Part shown: piece by piece, positions 6,466 through 6,541 of the stretch
Layout of the letters: the number at the start of each line of letters is the position of its first letter
Numbering within the stretch: the first letter of the stretch is position 1
Origin: Oscillospiraceae bacterium
GTDB taxonomy: Bacteria > Bacillota > Clostridia > UBA1381
Assembly (NCBI GenBank): GCA_022508725.1
Contig: JAFLUR010000130.1
Location: forward strand, 1 to 6,541
Reading direction: 5' to 3'
Length of the DNA: 6,541 bases
Program-made: the position numbers and the translations under genes
The notes under the pieces: generated by a model
Seen by the model: the letters and a program-made list of their open reading frames with translations, nothing else
Database searches by the model: none
Told to the model about the DNA's origin: nothing

Positions 6466-6541
6466 ATGAAAGATATTATGGTTTCGGTAATAATGCCATG
6501 TTTAAATGTAAAAGATTTTATTGAAGAAGCTATAGAAAGTG
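6466..6541 (+). CDS. GT2 family glycosyltransferase, N-terminal fragment cut by the window
   Basis: Only 25 residues are visible. They hold the first strand and helix of a GT2 GT-A domain: VSVIMPCLNVKDFIEEAIES at 6-25, very like KVSVIMPNLNG of the second GT2 gene. A good GAGGTG site 8 nt upstream and the surrounding glycosyltransferases support a real gene. Whether it also ends in the Rossmann-like module cannot be seen, but the relic module tail just upstream makes that worth checking. Confidence 0.8.
   Translation, partial: MKDIMVSVIMPCLNVKDFIEEAIES

Noticed and set aside
1..6541. tRNA, rRNA, riboswitch, CRISPR array, insertion sequence or phage-defence system
   Set aside because: No repeat-spacer pattern, transposase, terminal inverted repeats, structured RNA leader or defence-type domain was seen. 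Nearly all of the window is coding sequence for glycan-type enzymes.

Overview
This AT-rich window holds six plus-strand protein genes packed head to tail and nothing convincing on the minus strand. It looks like the interior of a surface-polysaccharide or protein-glycosylation locus. The organism is probably an anaerobic low-GC bacterium. Clostridia-type Firmicutes fit best, given good Shine-Dalgarno sites, heavy use of AGA and ATA codons, and DUF4422, GT2 and GT8 genes of the kind common in gut clostridia. A spirochaete such as Brachyspira cannot be excluded. There is no rRNA, tRNA or other taxonomic marker, so this is inference.

Layout. Positions 2-670 hold the 3' part of a DUF4422 glycosyltransferase-like gene. 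Positions 685-2472 encode a radical SAM protein with a CX3CX2C cluster motif, a second cysteine-rich (SPASM/twitch-like) region and a long C-terminal extension. Positions 2463-3782 and 3775-5160 encode two GT2-family glycosyltransferases. These three genes are joined by 10-nt and 8-nt overlaps and are surely co-transcribed and translationally coupled. A 92-nt AT-rich gap (5161-5252) precedes a GT8-family glycosyltransferase at 5253-6416. After a 49-nt gap, another GT2 gene begins at 6466 and runs off the window.

The most notable feature is that four consecutive proteins with three unrelated catalytic domains (radical SAM, GT2, GT2, GT8) all end in the same kind of roughly 90-residue Rossmann-like module. 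It begins with a strand of the type (D/E)(K/R)(I/V)I(I/V/L)(Y/V)GxG and, in three of the four, ends in a short terminal strand of the type KI(I/C)W. The DUF4422 protein lacks it. This looks like a swappable domain shared by the enzymes of one pathway.

A second notable feature is a perfect 21-bp direct repeat. One copy lies inside the tail of the second GT2 gene, where it encodes RKNIFEF. The other lies just after the GT8 stop codon, where the same frame reads RKNIFEF followed at once by a stop. The second copy therefore looks like the relic 3' end of another module-bearing gene. The repeats bracket the GT8 gene, which suggests it arrived, or was shuffled, as a cassette.

Together the genes probably assemble and decorate a glycan in the cytoplasm: none shows a signal peptide or obvious membrane segment. 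Donor sugars, acceptors and the radical SAM substrate cannot be read from the sequence.
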